Part shown: positions 1 through 13,427 of the stretch, piece by piece | How the letters are laid out: each line of letters starts with the position of its first letter | Numbering within the stretch: position 1 is the stretch's first letter | Made by a program: the position numbers and the translations under genes | Notes under the pieces: generated by a model | Seen by the model: the letters and a program-made list of their open reading frames with translations, nothing else | What the model was told of the DNA's origin: nothing | The model's database searches: none | Source of the DNA: Allacma fusca | Lineage: Eukaryota; Arthropoda; Collembola; Symphypleona; Sminthuridae | DNA: 64,000 nt | Assembly: GCA_947179485.1 (NCBI GenBank) | Contig: OX359246.1 | Span: 21,824,001-21,888,000 of the forward strand | Direction: 5' to 3'

Positions 1-15
1 AAATATCCAACTTAC

Positions 16-84
16 ATGACCAAAAGCCTTTTTGAACGGTGTTGTGAATGAGATCTCCTGCGGGGCAAGGCACTCGTCCTCCAT
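16..84 (-). CDS. Possible first coding exon of a gene leaving the left edge
   Basis: On the minus strand an ATG at 84 opens 23 codons (reading MEDECLAPQEIS at its start) that end exactly at a strong GTAAGT donor at 15-10. The exon would end in phase 0. The rest of the gene lies outside the window, so no family can be assigned. The support is the start codon, the open frame and the near-consensus donor. A chance coincidence in so short a stretch cannot be excluded. Confidence 0.4.
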
Positions 85-1663
85 AATTAACTACAACTAC
101 GTGTATAAGCCAAGGCAGATGTTTAAATAAATAATCTGCATTAAATTTACAAAAAAACACATGACACATATTTAATTAACCCTTCAACATTCAACTCATT
201 TTTTAAAAAAATACTAATTAACACTCTTCATGCTTCACGCCTAATTCTTTCTTGCCATCCTTCAAAAAACATTAGATGTCAGTAATAATTAAAGTGTTTA
301 CATTTCAGAATTAAATTAAATACATGCATTTAACTTACTCTTAATTTAAGCACTTGATGCGTCCTGTCTTATTATTATTTGTTAAAAATTCGTTTGTTAA
401 TTCGTTGAGTCTACTCGGAGTGTAGGAAATAATTTAAAATTATAATTCCAAGGATGATTCCAAGTTCTAATTATTATCCCAAGAACTATTCCTGTCAGTC
501 TTTAAATCTTTGAGTAATTATCAGATTTGTTTGTAATTCAATTATAGACGTAGAGAGGCATGCGTATGTACTAACTGTAGATCACTGATTTACTTAAATC
601 CAAATGTGAGCAATTTGACCAATTTAGTAATATAAAGTGGAAGTGAGGAATTGGATCTCCGTCAACCGTTAAAAAGTATGTCCGTTTGTGTACTTATATT
701 TTGTATGTTAGTACTTTCTTCTACGGTTATGTTATCATTTGCAACAACAAGAGTTATAGTCAACGGCTGATGGTAAGATTGAGTTTTTTATGAACCGTCA
801 AATCTCTAACGATTCAAATATGTAAGCTTTTGTTAACATTCCCGCTCTGCTTTGCATCCTATACGTTTCCTATTAGGGGCAAAGTCTGTAGTGTTATTAT
901 AGGGTGACCGTAATCTCTTGACTGCCTGCAGAGATGTTCTACAACTCTGGAGTTGACTTTTACGATGAATTATGATCACGGCTTTGACATATAATTTCCG
1001 TCAATTTGCACCTAATTTAATTATTTGCTTTCTCAAAATACCTGTTTTCGCAAAGCCAAATGTCCTTCTAGGAATTGGTAACTTCCTCCTTCGTCATGCA
1101 TCTAGTTGTAATTATACATCCTGACTCATTTTGTCAGTCATTTGATTCTTGACGTCTGGACGCTAAAAATTCAGCAAAATTCACATTTAATCGTATGTCA
1201 TCTGGAGGAGCTTTGGGGTGGAGGAATTAATTTTATGTAATATTTAGACATATCGAAAGGAAGCTAATAATAGAAGGCCGTGCTGATCTTGCTCATGGGC
1301 TGAGCTGACTGAGTGAGCTCTATGCAAAATACTTGGTCTACGTCGTTAAAATTCAGAGGGAAATTCTTTTTTAAAAATAAAATAATAAAAATATAAAATT
1401 CCAAACAATTTTTGCTTGAAATTCTTATGAAAATACAGTCAAATCTTGTTATAAGGGACGCTCAAGGGAATGGATAATTTTGTCACTTGTACACATTATA
1501 TACTTAAAAGGCGTCTTGTTTTAAGCGTAGTGGAAAAATATAGAAGTTGGGAGTGAACATTCCGATCCCTTAAAGCTCAAATCCCTAAGAAGGGTAAAAT
1601 TGAACGGACATTTTTTGGCTCTGGTTCTTGGACTGCATTAGTGGGACCACTAAATTCTGAAAG
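85..1663. other. Intergenic, no gene seen
   Basis: AT-rich sequence without a convincing open frame, RNA gene or inverted-repeat element on either strand. Confidence 0.6.
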
Positions 1664-2056
1664 CTATGAATTACAGGCAAATTGAAAATTGAGAGAAGTT
1701 ACCCCGTTGCCTTGGTAATAGTTCCCTAGTAGTCTCATGATTGGTTGGTTTGATCGATAGCTGCTCAATGTTGGGCTACCGGCTACCCTTGTAATCTCCA
1801 CATTGCAGTCATTGTCTTCGACGGAAATTATGTACTGAGAAAGGACTCCATATTGTGTATCATCAATAGGCTGTTGTACAAGTACTTTAATAAAGTATGG
1901 GGATGGGAAGTTGATGAACCTAAACTGTACATATGGATGAAAATGAACAGGAAAAAAATTGTGGTTGGAATTAACTCCCAACATAGAATACACACCACCT
2001 GCTGTTCGCCGAGAGAATTTTAATAAAATATATTTGCATACAATTCGGACTGCCAC
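1664..2056 (-). CDS. Unrecognised candidate exon, possibly secreted protein
   Basis: A minus-strand frame of about 130 codons ends in TAG at 1664. It stays open upstream of 2056 through a hydrophobic run (LLLWLASVAV), but no ATG is seen in that frame. This would be either the last exon of a spliced gene or an exon entered at the acceptor-like CTTCAG near 2057. The protein is rich in Asn, Tyr and hydrophobic residues with few cysteines, which could suit an extracellular beta-rich domain. I do not recognise the family. It could also be a chance open frame. Confidence 0.3.
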   Translation of the reverse strand: MAVRIVCKYILLKFSRRTAGGVYSMLGVNSNHNFFPVHFHPYVQFRFINFPSPYFIKVLVQQPIDDTQYGVLSQYIISVEDNDCNVEITRVAGSPTLSSYRSNQPIMRLLGNYYQGNGVTSLNFQFACNS

Positions 2057-5000
2057 TGAAGCCAGCCACAGAAGTAAGTCAAAAATGTGACATTTTCTTG
2101 GCCCTGTGACCTTGATTTTTGAAAGTACGGAAATTTCATAATTATCATATATAAGAACATCAACGCAAATGATTCAACTTCATCATGTGGGGATTTGATT
2201 GTGTTTTAGCTTTTTAGCACACGTAAGAGTAGTCAGTTATGAGGTTTGGATCGGGTGCAACGTCCTGATGATAAAAAGTTGTGGCTTGTTTGTTGTGAGT
2301 ATACAATTCCAATGATTTGTAATAATGGATTGTATTTTGAATGCACATAAATACATATCAATCAATCCCTTACAAATGTGCATACTTACGTTACAAATGC
2401 AACTGCATAACTTTGCCTAAGTAGATATCGACATCCACAGAAATTCCTCTAAGAGCAAATGAAATATCAATTCTTAAGCAATCATGAATAACCCTCTGGC
2501 GTCTCTGTGTTACACAAAAATACACGACTACACTTAAACTAAATATCAACTTTTAGGGGCAATGTGACGCTAAAACCCCTACCTTTAATCATTACATTCT
2601 GAACTACAGATATTGTACATATCCATTCTCGGACCTATGTATGCAATATTTTACTTGGTAAAATGGGTTTTTTTGAAATGTTGCATGTATTTTATTCCGT
2701 ATTTGCTATTTTTCCTTTCTTGAGGAATATATTAATTTTATTTTTGTATTTATACTTTTTGTTTTACGTAGACCGCCTGCATTTCTCATATCTTCTTACA
2801 TACGTATATTTACTATTTCCTGGTTTCAGATTTTTTTTAGATTGTGTTGAAACAAAACACTAATAGTTTTTTTGTCTGCTCCTCCCGACGTTGCAAAAGA
2901 GGATAGGAAGCAATGCATTGTGATTTTAACCTGGAAGTGGACGTATATACGAGCTGAATTTGCGTGCACAGGAGCAACGTGCGACAAAAGGGCCATGAGG
3001 TCATGGTCAGAATGGTCTTTTGCCAAATGACAATTTGGCAATTGTTCCTTGACTATGACTGAACTCCAAGTCTTGTTTGAACTGAGGAGTATGGAAAAGT
3101 ATATGATTTGAACTGTCTATATCTTCTCTCTTTTACTACTGGGAACGCTGTATGTATACTTTAACACATAAAGAATAGGATATAAATACTTATTCACTTT
3201 ACTTTTTATTAGGTGAGGCTTGAGGCCTGTAATCTTTGCGATGTTCGTTGCATGTCAAAAAGATACGTACTTACAGTTATCGAGAGCCTAACTGTCGGTT
3301 TTGATTTGCATTAAGTGATATCTCAGCTGTAGGATATCAACATTCATTTGACGACTATATTATGCATACAATGTATCTATTTAATTATTTACATAAATGT
3401 CTTATATGATCACACAAAAAAGTTGGATTATAATTAGCATTTTCTATCTGGAAGAGTTTAATTTGGATTTATTGTAACAGTTATTGTTGTTGTCAGAGTT
3501 AGTGATCTTTTTGAGAGGTTTATGTTTTGTGAAAAAAGCTTTTTGGATCTTTAATTCTGGGGATTTTCACGGATAATATCTAATATGCCAAAAGTAGTTC
3601 TAATGAAATTTGTATTTTTACTACTAAAATTAATTATGCGCCTGGTGGTGTAAAGTAAAAGGAGAAAGTAGAACGAAACGATAAATTCAAGGCAGAGGAC
3701 AAATTATTGTAATAAAATTAGAACAAGATTGGCCGTAGCAGAATAGTAGTTACAGTTATAGAACCCTACTATTATAATTGTAAAATAGCCTATATCTAAA
3801 TCCAAATCTAGCATTTTTTGAGGGAGACGACATTGAACAGGAGATGAGAATTTGAAAGACTCATTATACGCTTTCAATTAGGAATTAAGCTACGCAAAAT
3901 TAGTTGTCCCACATATAATCCATCGGCAGTTTAATTTAATTTACAAATAAAAAATATATACCATAAACACAGTAGTCAATTATTCAGCTGGTGTCAGTGC
4001 TATACATATTCTTAATTTGAGAAGAAATTAAACCCACGTCAGACTTCTGCCTTGGCTCAGTAAAAAATTCCAATAATTTCCATACCCAACCCAAAGTAAG
4101 AACATTTTATAAATATTTATTATAATTTACGAATTTGTATATTTTAAAGATAACATTTTGAAGGAAAGGTCTTTTTAAATGGGTTAGGGGTAATAAGCAC
4201 ACTTTATTAGCACTTTTACTCTTTTGCTAACAATTATGTTTTTTTTTTGGAAATTCTGTTTATTAAAAATTGAATCGGACATTCCAAGGGCTTTGATTAA
4301 ATTCCGGTGAATTATTGTAATAAACCGAATCGTGTCGGGTAAAAAAGAGATGTGGGTTCTTTTAAAGGGCGGTTGTGATGACATGTGCGGACTGTAAACA
4401 ACACGCGCCAAACTCTCACTTCCTCGCCCCTATTTACATTGCAATAGAATAGCAATAAGCATGCAGTATTGCAGTATGCAGCACAGCTGATGTGAACGAC
4501 GTTTTGTGATCCACAAACATTAAGGGATTTAAATTGTTCAAGTGGACATATTAATTGCTGGAGCTCTAAATGCAGCTAGCAGAGGTTCTGTAATTTAAAT
4601 CTTAAACTGTCAAAGTACAGTTTAATTTAGTTGACCCGAGAGTTTAAGTAAATAATTATTATTTTGCTGGGATTTAAGTAAATGTGTATCTTTAGTTGAA
4701 CCTGAAGCTCTGGTGAGGTTGTGTGAGTAAAGTATGTAAACAAAAATAAAAACTGAACTACGTGTGGCAGTACTCGTTATTTCTGATAATTACATTTACC
4801 TATATATTTACTGTTTTTAAGTATCAGTCAGTTTCGAGTAAAATATAATAATAAGAATTTTGTCAACTTTGACGTAGACCGTTCGATAACTAACTTGGGT
4901 TCAAGATTAGTCTTTGAATGACGTCTTTCTGGTTTGTAATTCCAGTTTTGGCTGCAAGTATTAATCATCATGGGCTGATTGTGGTATAAGAACAACAATC

Positions 5001-5635
5001 CTTTTGATAAAAAAAAAATTGTAATAGTGAGTATATGCTCCTCAGTTTGACCAGTAATTTAATCAGGGGTCCTCGGAGGAAGGTGATAAGGTATAATACG
5101 AAATACAATATAGTGAATAATTAAATTGTAAATATTGGATTGTTAATTGTAAGGGGGATTTGTAATTCTTGGGAGTGTTTGGTTTGTAATATTGGTTTGT
5201 TCCTTAGTATTGTTATTTTGGATGTGTGTATAAGTAAGTATTTATGAAAGGTATTTTTTGTTAGTTTTTTTTCTCAAAGGTTGAAGGTGACAGGAAATAG
5301 ATAAATGGGACATTTCTGAGAGGGGCTGATCTGCTTTGAGGAATGCGAGACATTGGGATGAAATATAGAAAGCTATAGAGCTATCAAGGTTGGCGGGGTT
5401 CGTTGAGGAGAGTGTTAGTTGTTGGAAGAGTTTTGGAGGGATCTGCCGATCTGCTGGATCAAGAATATCGGGGGAAATATTTTAACAGTAGTGTTAGGGA
5501 TATTTAGAATTGTAAAAGATTGAGCTAAGAATTTTATAGCTAAGAGCTGTGTAGGAATAATTTCTGGGCTTTTTGAAGTTGATTGATTGTTTACGTTGTG
5601 TGCAGGGTCGGCTATAGTTGAAGTTGGTGGAAGAG
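2057..5635. other. Intergenic and upstream region of the ANGEL2-like gene
   Basis: Mostly AT-rich, with only short low-complexity frames that look spurious. The last few hundred bases presumably hold the promoter and 5' untranslated region of the gene starting at 5636. No core promoter motif stands out. Confidence 0.5.
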
Positions 5636-8253
5636 ATGTTACAACCTGCATCGCTAGCGTCATTTATTTTACCTACTTGTAGATGTAGTTCTGTTCAGAA
5701 TTTTATTCCTTTGACGACGAAGCATTACCTTGTTTCCACCGCCCCTTGTTCTAATTTTATTTTTAGCATGAATAATTTCCACCATCCTTCTATGAACAAA
5801 TTTCTTCCTGGTTTTGATCCCCCTGTGAGTAGTATTTACTACTCCCAACATGACATTTACGGTCACTCCAGTCGGCCTCTGATGTCTCGGTCCTACACAA
5901 CTGCCAGGCGGTTCTACTCTGTGGACAGTGAAGATGATAGTGGGCCGTCAGCGAAGATCCGAAGTGTTCCGCAGTCTTTGTCGAACATACCAGCGGGGGA
6001 GAGCTCAGAGCCGCCTGAGCCGATTGACAACCCTGCGGAAGTTCGTAATGAACTTACTAAGAGTTTTGTGAAGGAGATTACTGTGGCTCGAAACTATCTC
6101 AAGAGTCTACGACGATGGGAGTACACCCAGTTGGGGAAGTTGATTGGCAATGGAAGTAGGTTTGAAGTTCTTATGAATTTAATCAAAATTGGTAATTGTA
6201 CACAATTAGAGAGTGGGTGTGCCTGTTACGCTGATTGTTAGCTCGCTGAGCTGTGTATCTTAAAAGAATGTTATGGATGATATTTAAGTATATATGACAT
6301 CTCGACTATTGCTTCATGTTTGATGTTAATTTTTACTAGATGACCAAAGAAGTATTGGAGATGGTAGTCGTTTCTTTGTGATGAGTTATAACATCCTCTC
6401 CCAGCACTTGCTCACAATGCATAATAATCTTTACAGCGGCTGTGATCCTCGAGCTCTGAATCACAATTTCCGGAAACAGCTGTTCTTCAGTGAGCTGGAG
6501 GAAATTCAACCGGACATATTGTGTTTACAGGAAGTGGAGGAATCAGATTTTTACAAAGTACATGAACCCACGTTATTTCTAAAAGGTATACTAGACTAAC
6601 AAATAATAATTGCTTTGTTATACCTATACTAAGCTATGAAAAACTAACCGACTTCAAAAATACTGAATGACTGGTTGCTCGTTGCTCTATAGGCTACAAA
6701 GGAATTTATAAAAAACGCACGGGAGATAAACAAGATGGTTGTGCGATATTTTATAAAGCTACGCGATTTTCGTTTGTTGATAAATTATCGGTGGAGTACT
6801 TTCAACCGCACATTCCGCTCCTGAATCGGGACAACGTAGGACTTTTGATTAAGCTGCGAACGAACAAGTTCGGAGCTGGAAGGAAACATACGTTTGTGGT
6901 GGGCACAACGCACATACTGTTTAATCCTAAACGCCAGGTAAATGATTTGTTTTGACAGGTTCGAGTTGTCCTTAAAATTACAGAAGTAGTGGAATTAATT
7001 TAGATTTAAATTATTGATTTATTTATTGATTTAAATTATTTTTCTCTCTCGGTACGGTAGGATGTGAAACTAGCACAAATGCAACTTCTGCTTGCGGAAT
7101 TGGACCGCTTTGCATTTTGTGGATTAGATCCTAAAGGTCAAGCTAAATACCATCCTATCATCTTAACGGGAGATTTTAATGCGGAGCCCCACAATCAACT
7201 CATGCGTTTTTTCTCTGATGGGTTTTTACGGACTGAACTTCCTTCAAGCAATTCTTTTTCTTTCCGGTACGAATGTAAACTGTTCGTTGTGTATACAGCT
7301 GTAGTTTAATAATGCTTTACGGTTAAGAAAAGGAACTTTAAATTTTTGAACAGAGAGAAAGCTATCGACAACTTTATTCCAATCCACACTGGAATCAATG
7401 ACCAGAGTCAGCATTATAAATTGGTTCTAGAACGCATCAAACAATGGAAAACCCATCGTCGCAATGAGTTCCAATTGGATTCCAAAGTTTACTCCAGTCT
7501 AGTCAATCTCTATGCTAGTGATTCCTGCCCGTCGGATCTGGAAATGACGACAGAGGCTGCCGTGGATAGCGATGAGTTCCTTCCTAGGACCACCACTCCC
7601 TTCGTTGAAAAAAGTCGTAACAAGTTAATATCTCGAAGCGTAACTTTCAGCGATGATGTTGACCCAGACGTTGCTGGTCCTTCCGCTTTATTCCAATCTT
7701 TCTCCAAAACGGAGAGTGTAAGCGGGCCCGACGTTTCAGCAGTTAATCTTCACACCCAGGTTGACCCGGATGAACACGCCAAGCTTATCGAAGAGATCGT
7801 CAAAACAGGGACGCGCTGTTCTTTTGGTAGTGGGGAAATCAGTCATAATCTTCGGTTGAACAGTGTCTATGCACCGCCTTTGGATCGAGGGGAGAGTGGG
7901 GATACCGCTTGCACCACTAAGCAAAGTTGCTGGACCACTGTAGATTACATGTTTTATAGGTAATTTTGAAGGAACCCAGTACCCTAGTACTTAATCGCTA
8001 AAGCAAGGAAAATAAAAATACTTAAGTCCTGAAATTAAAACTATACTTTGGTTCTCTCCATAAAAACTAATTCTGAATTTTTTACAGCAAAATATGGAAC
8101 GAACAGTACAAAAAGCAGACTGAGGGGAAACTCCGACTTCTCCGCCGTCTGGGCCTCCTCAATCGGAACCAGTGCAAGGAAATGGGCCCAATTCCCAATC
8201 TGGCCGTCTCATCTGATCATTACTCACTAATAGCTGAATTTGTTCTCAAATAG
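5636..8253 (+). CDS. ANGEL2: ANGEL2-like CCR4/nocturnin-family EEP enzyme
   Basis: Six exons: 5636-6155, 6340-6585, 6693-6937, 7061-7266, 7354-7959 and 8088-8253. Phases close throughout and give 662 residues. An in-frame TAG at 5615 makes ATG 5636 the likely start. Residues 1-173 are a Ser-rich, poorly conserved N-terminus. The endonuclease/exonuclease/phosphatase domain follows, with MSYNILSQHLL, the metal-binding Glu in LQEVEE (E238), GDFNAEPHN (D375, N377), TTVDYMFYS and the C-terminal SSDHYSL histidine (H652). The order and the motif context (RTGDKQDGCAIFYK, LLNRDNVGLL) match the Angel branch rather than CNOT6 deadenylases. Vertebrate ANGEL2 is known as a 2',3'-cyclic phosphatase acting on RNA ends. 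Exon 5 contains an acidic, Ser/Thr-rich insert of roughly 120 residues between the FNAEP and VDYMFYS motifs. The catalytic residues look intact, so the enzyme is probably active. Confidence 0.93.
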
Positions 8254-8914
8254 ATGCTCTATCTCAGTTAAATCGCATAGTCATACTTACAAACTACGTA
8301 TGATCACAACTGATTTACAATTATTAGAGTACTATTTTTTTAACTATGTATGAAGTGCTTGTATTAAATTCCCTGTGAATGTCCAAAGTACTTTTTATAT
8401 TATGTTTTAGATACCAATCTTATATTATAACCTTCAAGTATGTATTCAATATAATGACAGCAGATATGTAATGACACCTACACCTGCGATCTTCAATACT
8501 GAAATTCGAACAGAATTTTATAATTCTTATGACCCATCCAGAAATAATTTCACTTTCAGACTCTATACCAAGCGTTATGACAATGTCTGACGAAATGACC
8601 TCTTGTTGTTAATATAAGTACTTATAATAATAGTATACACAGAGCGGACGCAATTCTAAATGAGATTCTAATTGGACAAATGTATCCTTGTTGTTCTTGT
8701 TTAAGGTATCCGCTATAGTCCTCATTAAATCCAAGTAATAAAAACAAATCGTCTTCTATACCATTCCAAAACTCACGCTCACTTAAAATAAAAATACAAG
8801 TTAGCAACACCAAAATTCAGAAACAATAACGACGTAGTTTATTAGGAAACCACATCATGATCATTGAATCAGCAGATTATTACAATAAGAAATATCTTAG
8901 AACACACAGGCTTC
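8254..8914. other. Convergent 3' region between ANGEL2-like and RPL29
   Basis: No gene is seen. The two flanking genes converge here. An AATAAA for RPL29 lies at 8843-8838 on the minus strand. Confidence 0.7.
8838..8843 (-). terminator. Polyadenylation signal of RPL29
   Basis: AATAAA on the minus strand, about 70 nt past the RPL29 stop codon. Confidence 0.6.
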
Positions 8915-9350
8915 TCATTTCTTCACTGCCTGGTTCTTCTTGAACTGCTTAAGTTGTTGCTGAGGCGACAAGTTGTGCTTCCTGGCAAACTTAAGGTTCC
9001 GGAGGAATTTTGGATCTACACCACGGGTTGACCGGGTTGGCTTGGGCCGCTTAATTCCATTACGGTGAGCCTTTCGACCTAGCAATTAAAAAATCACAAT
9101 TAATATTTTCTAATAAATGTTCAGTTTTATCCCAAATATAATTTGTATCAGTCCCTCCATAACAAAATATTTTGAACTGAGTCCCCACACGTTCAACATA
9201 TTCAATCTCAACCAAGCACATGTTCCAAGCTACACGCACTCAACCTCCTCACACAGTGAATATTATAATTTAATTTGGAATTAATTAATAAAAAATTACT
9301 TCAAGACACTTACTTTGGTTATGATTAGTGTGATTCTTTGACTTTGCCAT
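8915..9350 (-). CDS. RPL29: 60S ribosomal protein L29 (eL29)
   Basis: Two exons on the minus strand. Exon 1 (9350-9314) encodes [12 protein letters not shown] and ends at GTAAGT in phase 1. Exon 2 (9078-8915) begins after CTAG and completes the serine codon. The 66-residue product carries the eL29 signature ([20 protein letters not shown], then [17 protein letters not shown]) and ends in a short Lys/Gln-rich tail. This length is close to the short L29 of other arthropods and much shorter than the extended vertebrate form. The protein is a small basic component of the large ribosomal subunit. Upstream on the minus strand, a pyrimidine-rich CTTTCGTG near 9440 could be a TOP-type transcription start, but this is a guess. 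Confidence 0.96.
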
Positions 9351-12300
9351 TTTAAAGTCCCGGTTTGGAAATTTTTCCCGAAAAAATTAAGGTCTGCTCT
9401 AAGAACGAACTCGTCTCCAGTCTCTATCTGCGAACACGAAAGCCAAGGGTTTGAAGTTTGTGCTGAGCTTAAATTAGTTACAGGAAGGAGCGTTCCATGA
9501 GGTGAGGGCGCTCCTGAAAGCACTGTCACCCACAGCTCCATTGGAACTTATGCAAAAGTCATGTACATACGGCTGAAGTAGAAAGGTCCCTGCCGCTGGA
9601 GTTGAAGGTAAGATGTCAGGCGTGTCTTCATATTCTGGGATTTTTCGGCTTTTTGAGGCTCTCAGCCACAGAAATTAATATTATTCAAGCATGAGTATAT
9701 GAAACTGCCTACCCTACTTTCAGAATTATTTTTAAATCCTAATAATTAAATCAAAATAAGTATATTTAAATTAATTATAAAAGTAACGCCGGAGCATTAT
9801 TTATTTATTATAAATCCTGTGTATGGTAATATGCAATAATTGCGAATTAATTATAAATTAAATTTTAAATTATTAGTTTCTTCATCAGTAAATATTTCCA
9901 ACGTCAGGATTTTATTTATTATTATTATATTATTTTGTAAATTTTTTTTGTAATAATATCATTAATTATTTGTGTGTTTGAAATTAGCAATAAATTTCGT
10001 ATTTTTAAACATAGTCATCACGTAAATGAAATACGACAGTGGACAGTATGCTGTTTTTAATATTATTCTGCTCAATTCACAATTTATTAGAAAATTATTG
10101 TTGCAAATCATTTTAATTTAAAATAGAATTCTCAAAGTTGTAAAGTATCACAAAAAGTAATGAGAGTAGGAGGATACAAAAAATAACATGAGCACAAAAA
10201 ATATAAGTATTTCCAGAATGAACATCCGATCCATTCTATATAATAATTAACAATTTATAGTAAAAATTTGTGGGCTCTGGTTTCCAAAATTAAATATTTG
10301 GCATGGATTGTGTTTAGATTTCCTTATCAAAGGTCTGAGCAAAATGAGCAATTATCAGTAAGAGGCAAAACCTGTGTAAAGTATATTGTTTTTTCAGTTG
10401 TTTTTATAATGGCCTATGGATTAACCCCTAATGACTTTTAGTAGGGAATTTTTGTGTGCTAAAAAATTTTACACACAAAAAATCTTCGTTTACGGAAGCG
10501 CCAAGGAGTATTTCTATTGGGACTCATAATTTAGGAGTTAAATATTAAAGAAGCTCCTTAAATGTAGGGTAGGCGTTCTTTACTCTAAGGTTGAGGGAGT
10601 ATGTACTTAATTTAAGTATTAACACGGTTTGTGGAGCAGTTCTTGTGGTTACTGGTAAACTATAAACATGCTGGAAAATATTTAAAAATTATTTGCCACA
10701 GTGTGGGAAATAATTTGAGTATTATCGTTTCTTCCCTGTACTGTATAATACTCACTGTAGGAGCAAAGGATGCTGGGAAATGTGACCTATGGTAATTTGT
10801 GGGATTCTGGTGCTGGTGGAAGTAGGGCGAGTTTATGAGTCAATAAAACACACAAACATGGGATAGCTTTGGGTAAATAAAATGCATTGCTTATTGCTTG
10901 GTCTCAGGACAAATGACAATAGTTGAGCCCTATAAAATACCTCGCCTGCAGGAATGATCCCTACTTTCTGGTAAAGCAAGGCTTTGGACGTGAGAAGCAG
11001 AAGCCCGATTATTTCTAGCTATTAGGGCCCATATAATAAATACAAGCACTTAAGTTCATTGAAAGGAGATTCATGTCCAAAAGGATTTTAATTAATTCGA
11101 GGCCCTAGAAGGCTGTCCAAGGCACTCAAAATGTTATACCTTAAAAAAGCACACGTGTCTAGTTTATAGTTCCCATTCAATCTAAAACAAAATTATTTAA
11201 AAACAGATATATCGTCTACACAAGTTTATTTTTTGACAACGTCAAATTTGCCTTAGCTATACATATGTACACAGAGTGTACATCTACAATAAATATATTT
11301 TTCCCCAACGAACTTATAATACACACAAAATGTAGCATTCTACTTTTTTTTTACCTATTCGCAAACTCACATTAAGCCTATTAAATGACATCCGTTGAAA
11401 ATAGAAACTCTCTACTGATACGACTGAAATGATGGTCATTCTACATAATTATTATGTCTATATAGAAGCAAATGAATATTGAATAATGGACGGTTCAATT
11501 AAGGAAAGTACTTTTGGAAATCCATTCCAAGAAAGCGTTCCATCCTGTGTGAGGCAAGATTAGTAGGAAAATAAAGCTCATTTTAATTTGCTATTGCAAC
11601 TCTCTCACTGCACTCAGCTGAGTTGCTCAAATATAAGTCCGTGTACAGCCCTACACATACATAGATGCTCAAAAAAATATGCACTACTACACCATGAAAT
11701 GGAAACAATACTAGTAAAACTGTCTGAAATAACTGTTCTGAGTCCGTATAGGAATTTACAACATCAAGCACACATACCTACATATGTATGTACATTATGT
11801 TATCAAACCAATTTATATTTTCCGAATGGCCTGTCTTAGGTGTGTGAGGTTGACATAGTTAGTTCCATTCCATGCACTCTGCCTCCCTATACTACACTCA
11901 CATATATGTCACATACATGACCATATACATATAATCCCCAGGAATAATTTATTTGAACATTACAGCTATATGACTCACATTTTTTTGTCTGGACTGGACT
12001 GGATACATATACGTAGAAGTTAAATACACACAACTGCAAAAATCCAACGCATCGTAACCGCAGGAGTGTTTCTCATGTTGGTTCTGCTCAGGTGACTTTT
12101 ATGCTTCCCCAAAGGTAAGTAATAGGAAGAGTAAATATATAAGTATATATGGGGCTCTGGCCCTAAATTTGAGGATTGTATGGAAAAAAAGCCCTCCATA
12201 TAGATACATGCATGCCCATATAGTATATACATACGACCGTTTCAACGTGCCCTATCTGAGTTTTTAGACATTTAAAGTAGGTAACATTTTGCACTGCATG

Positions 12301-13427
12301 AGTATCAATGGTAACATCAGCTATTTGCTCCCTGCTGCAGTGTAGCGTAACACTACAAAACTATTTTCTCTTTCTGATTTATATCTTCATGTATGTGATT
12401 ACTCCTTATACCTTTTCACTCCGTATCTCTCTCCCTACCTACAGGACATTACACAGCTCATAGCCTCTCTCTCTCTCTCTGTGTTTCCCTTTAATTTCCC
12501 ATGTATGAGCGCCCATATGTATTAGTGTGGTTTGGGAACGGTGAGGCACGTCCGTGAGCAGTGAAAGTTGGAGAGAAGAGCGTCGTCCCACAACTCGTAC
12601 TTGCTCATTCATTCATTCACATGCACATACGTGGACAGGTGCAGGGCTGATGTTTACTGTCAATAGTGTCAATCCTTACAGAGCGTCCCAGCCTCTATAG
12701 TGTCTCAGACAAAGTTATATAATCAAATCAAATATTCCTCCGTATATAACTATACATAATTACGTGAGCTCTTAATCTTATGTAACTTCCAAATAATTAT
12801 TCCTTTAACCTCCCTGAATTTCTGGAACCTCCTATACTTACTTAGAGAGAGTCAGAGAGAGAGTGAGTCAAGGTTGTCAACATATCCGACCCAAGTCAAT
12901 AGTACTAATCCATTGTGTGTGGATATATATACAGTCTCTCGGGGAGTTTTTCTAATTATTATATATAGTGACGTATAAATTATTACATATATGTATATGG
13001 GGGAGAGAGAAACAAACCAGGAGATGATCTAAGGCAAGTGAATCACTTCCAGAACTTGGTTTTGTTTACAAGTAACCATATCTCAAAACTTCCGTCACCT
13101 CTTGTACTTCTATATTTGAGTGTAAATATCTACAAGAGCAAGTCGAACTCGTTGGAATTCCTTGGGAAAAATCCAGTTCTAAGTAATAGAATTATTATAG
13201 GGAGGGATATAGGACATTGGATTACACAAAGTGGGGATATTCATTGGAACTGACGCTATTACATAGTCTTCCGTGCTACTCAGTGCCTAACGCCAGTGTT
13301 ATTTATTAGCTGTTAGTTTAATATTACTGAGCTGAGGAGTGGAAGTCACTGGAGGATTGACCATCTGTGAGTTATCTTCTTACTGTGAGGAAGGCGGACT
13401 TTTCGGAAAAGTTTTTTGGGGAAAATT
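9351..13427. other. Long divergent intergenic region between RPL29 and TOM1-like
   Basis: About 4 kb of AT-rich DNA with only short frames that look spurious. It must hold the RPL29 promoter on the left and the TOM1-like promoter and 5' untranslated exons on the right. A small hairpin with TTTTGTGTG/CACACAAAA arms lies near 10450-10490. I looked here for exons encoding the VHS domain missing from the TOM1-like gene and saw none. Confidence 0.5.
12465..12480. repeat. (CT)8 microsatellite
   Basis: Eight perfect CT units. Further GA-rich tracts follow near 12845-12870. Confidence 0.9.

Noticed and set aside
9296-9541. 81-codon minus-strand frame overlapping the RPL29 start
   Set aside because: It overlaps RPL29 exon 1 out of frame and has no features. 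The sequence is better explained as the RPL29 5' untranslated region.
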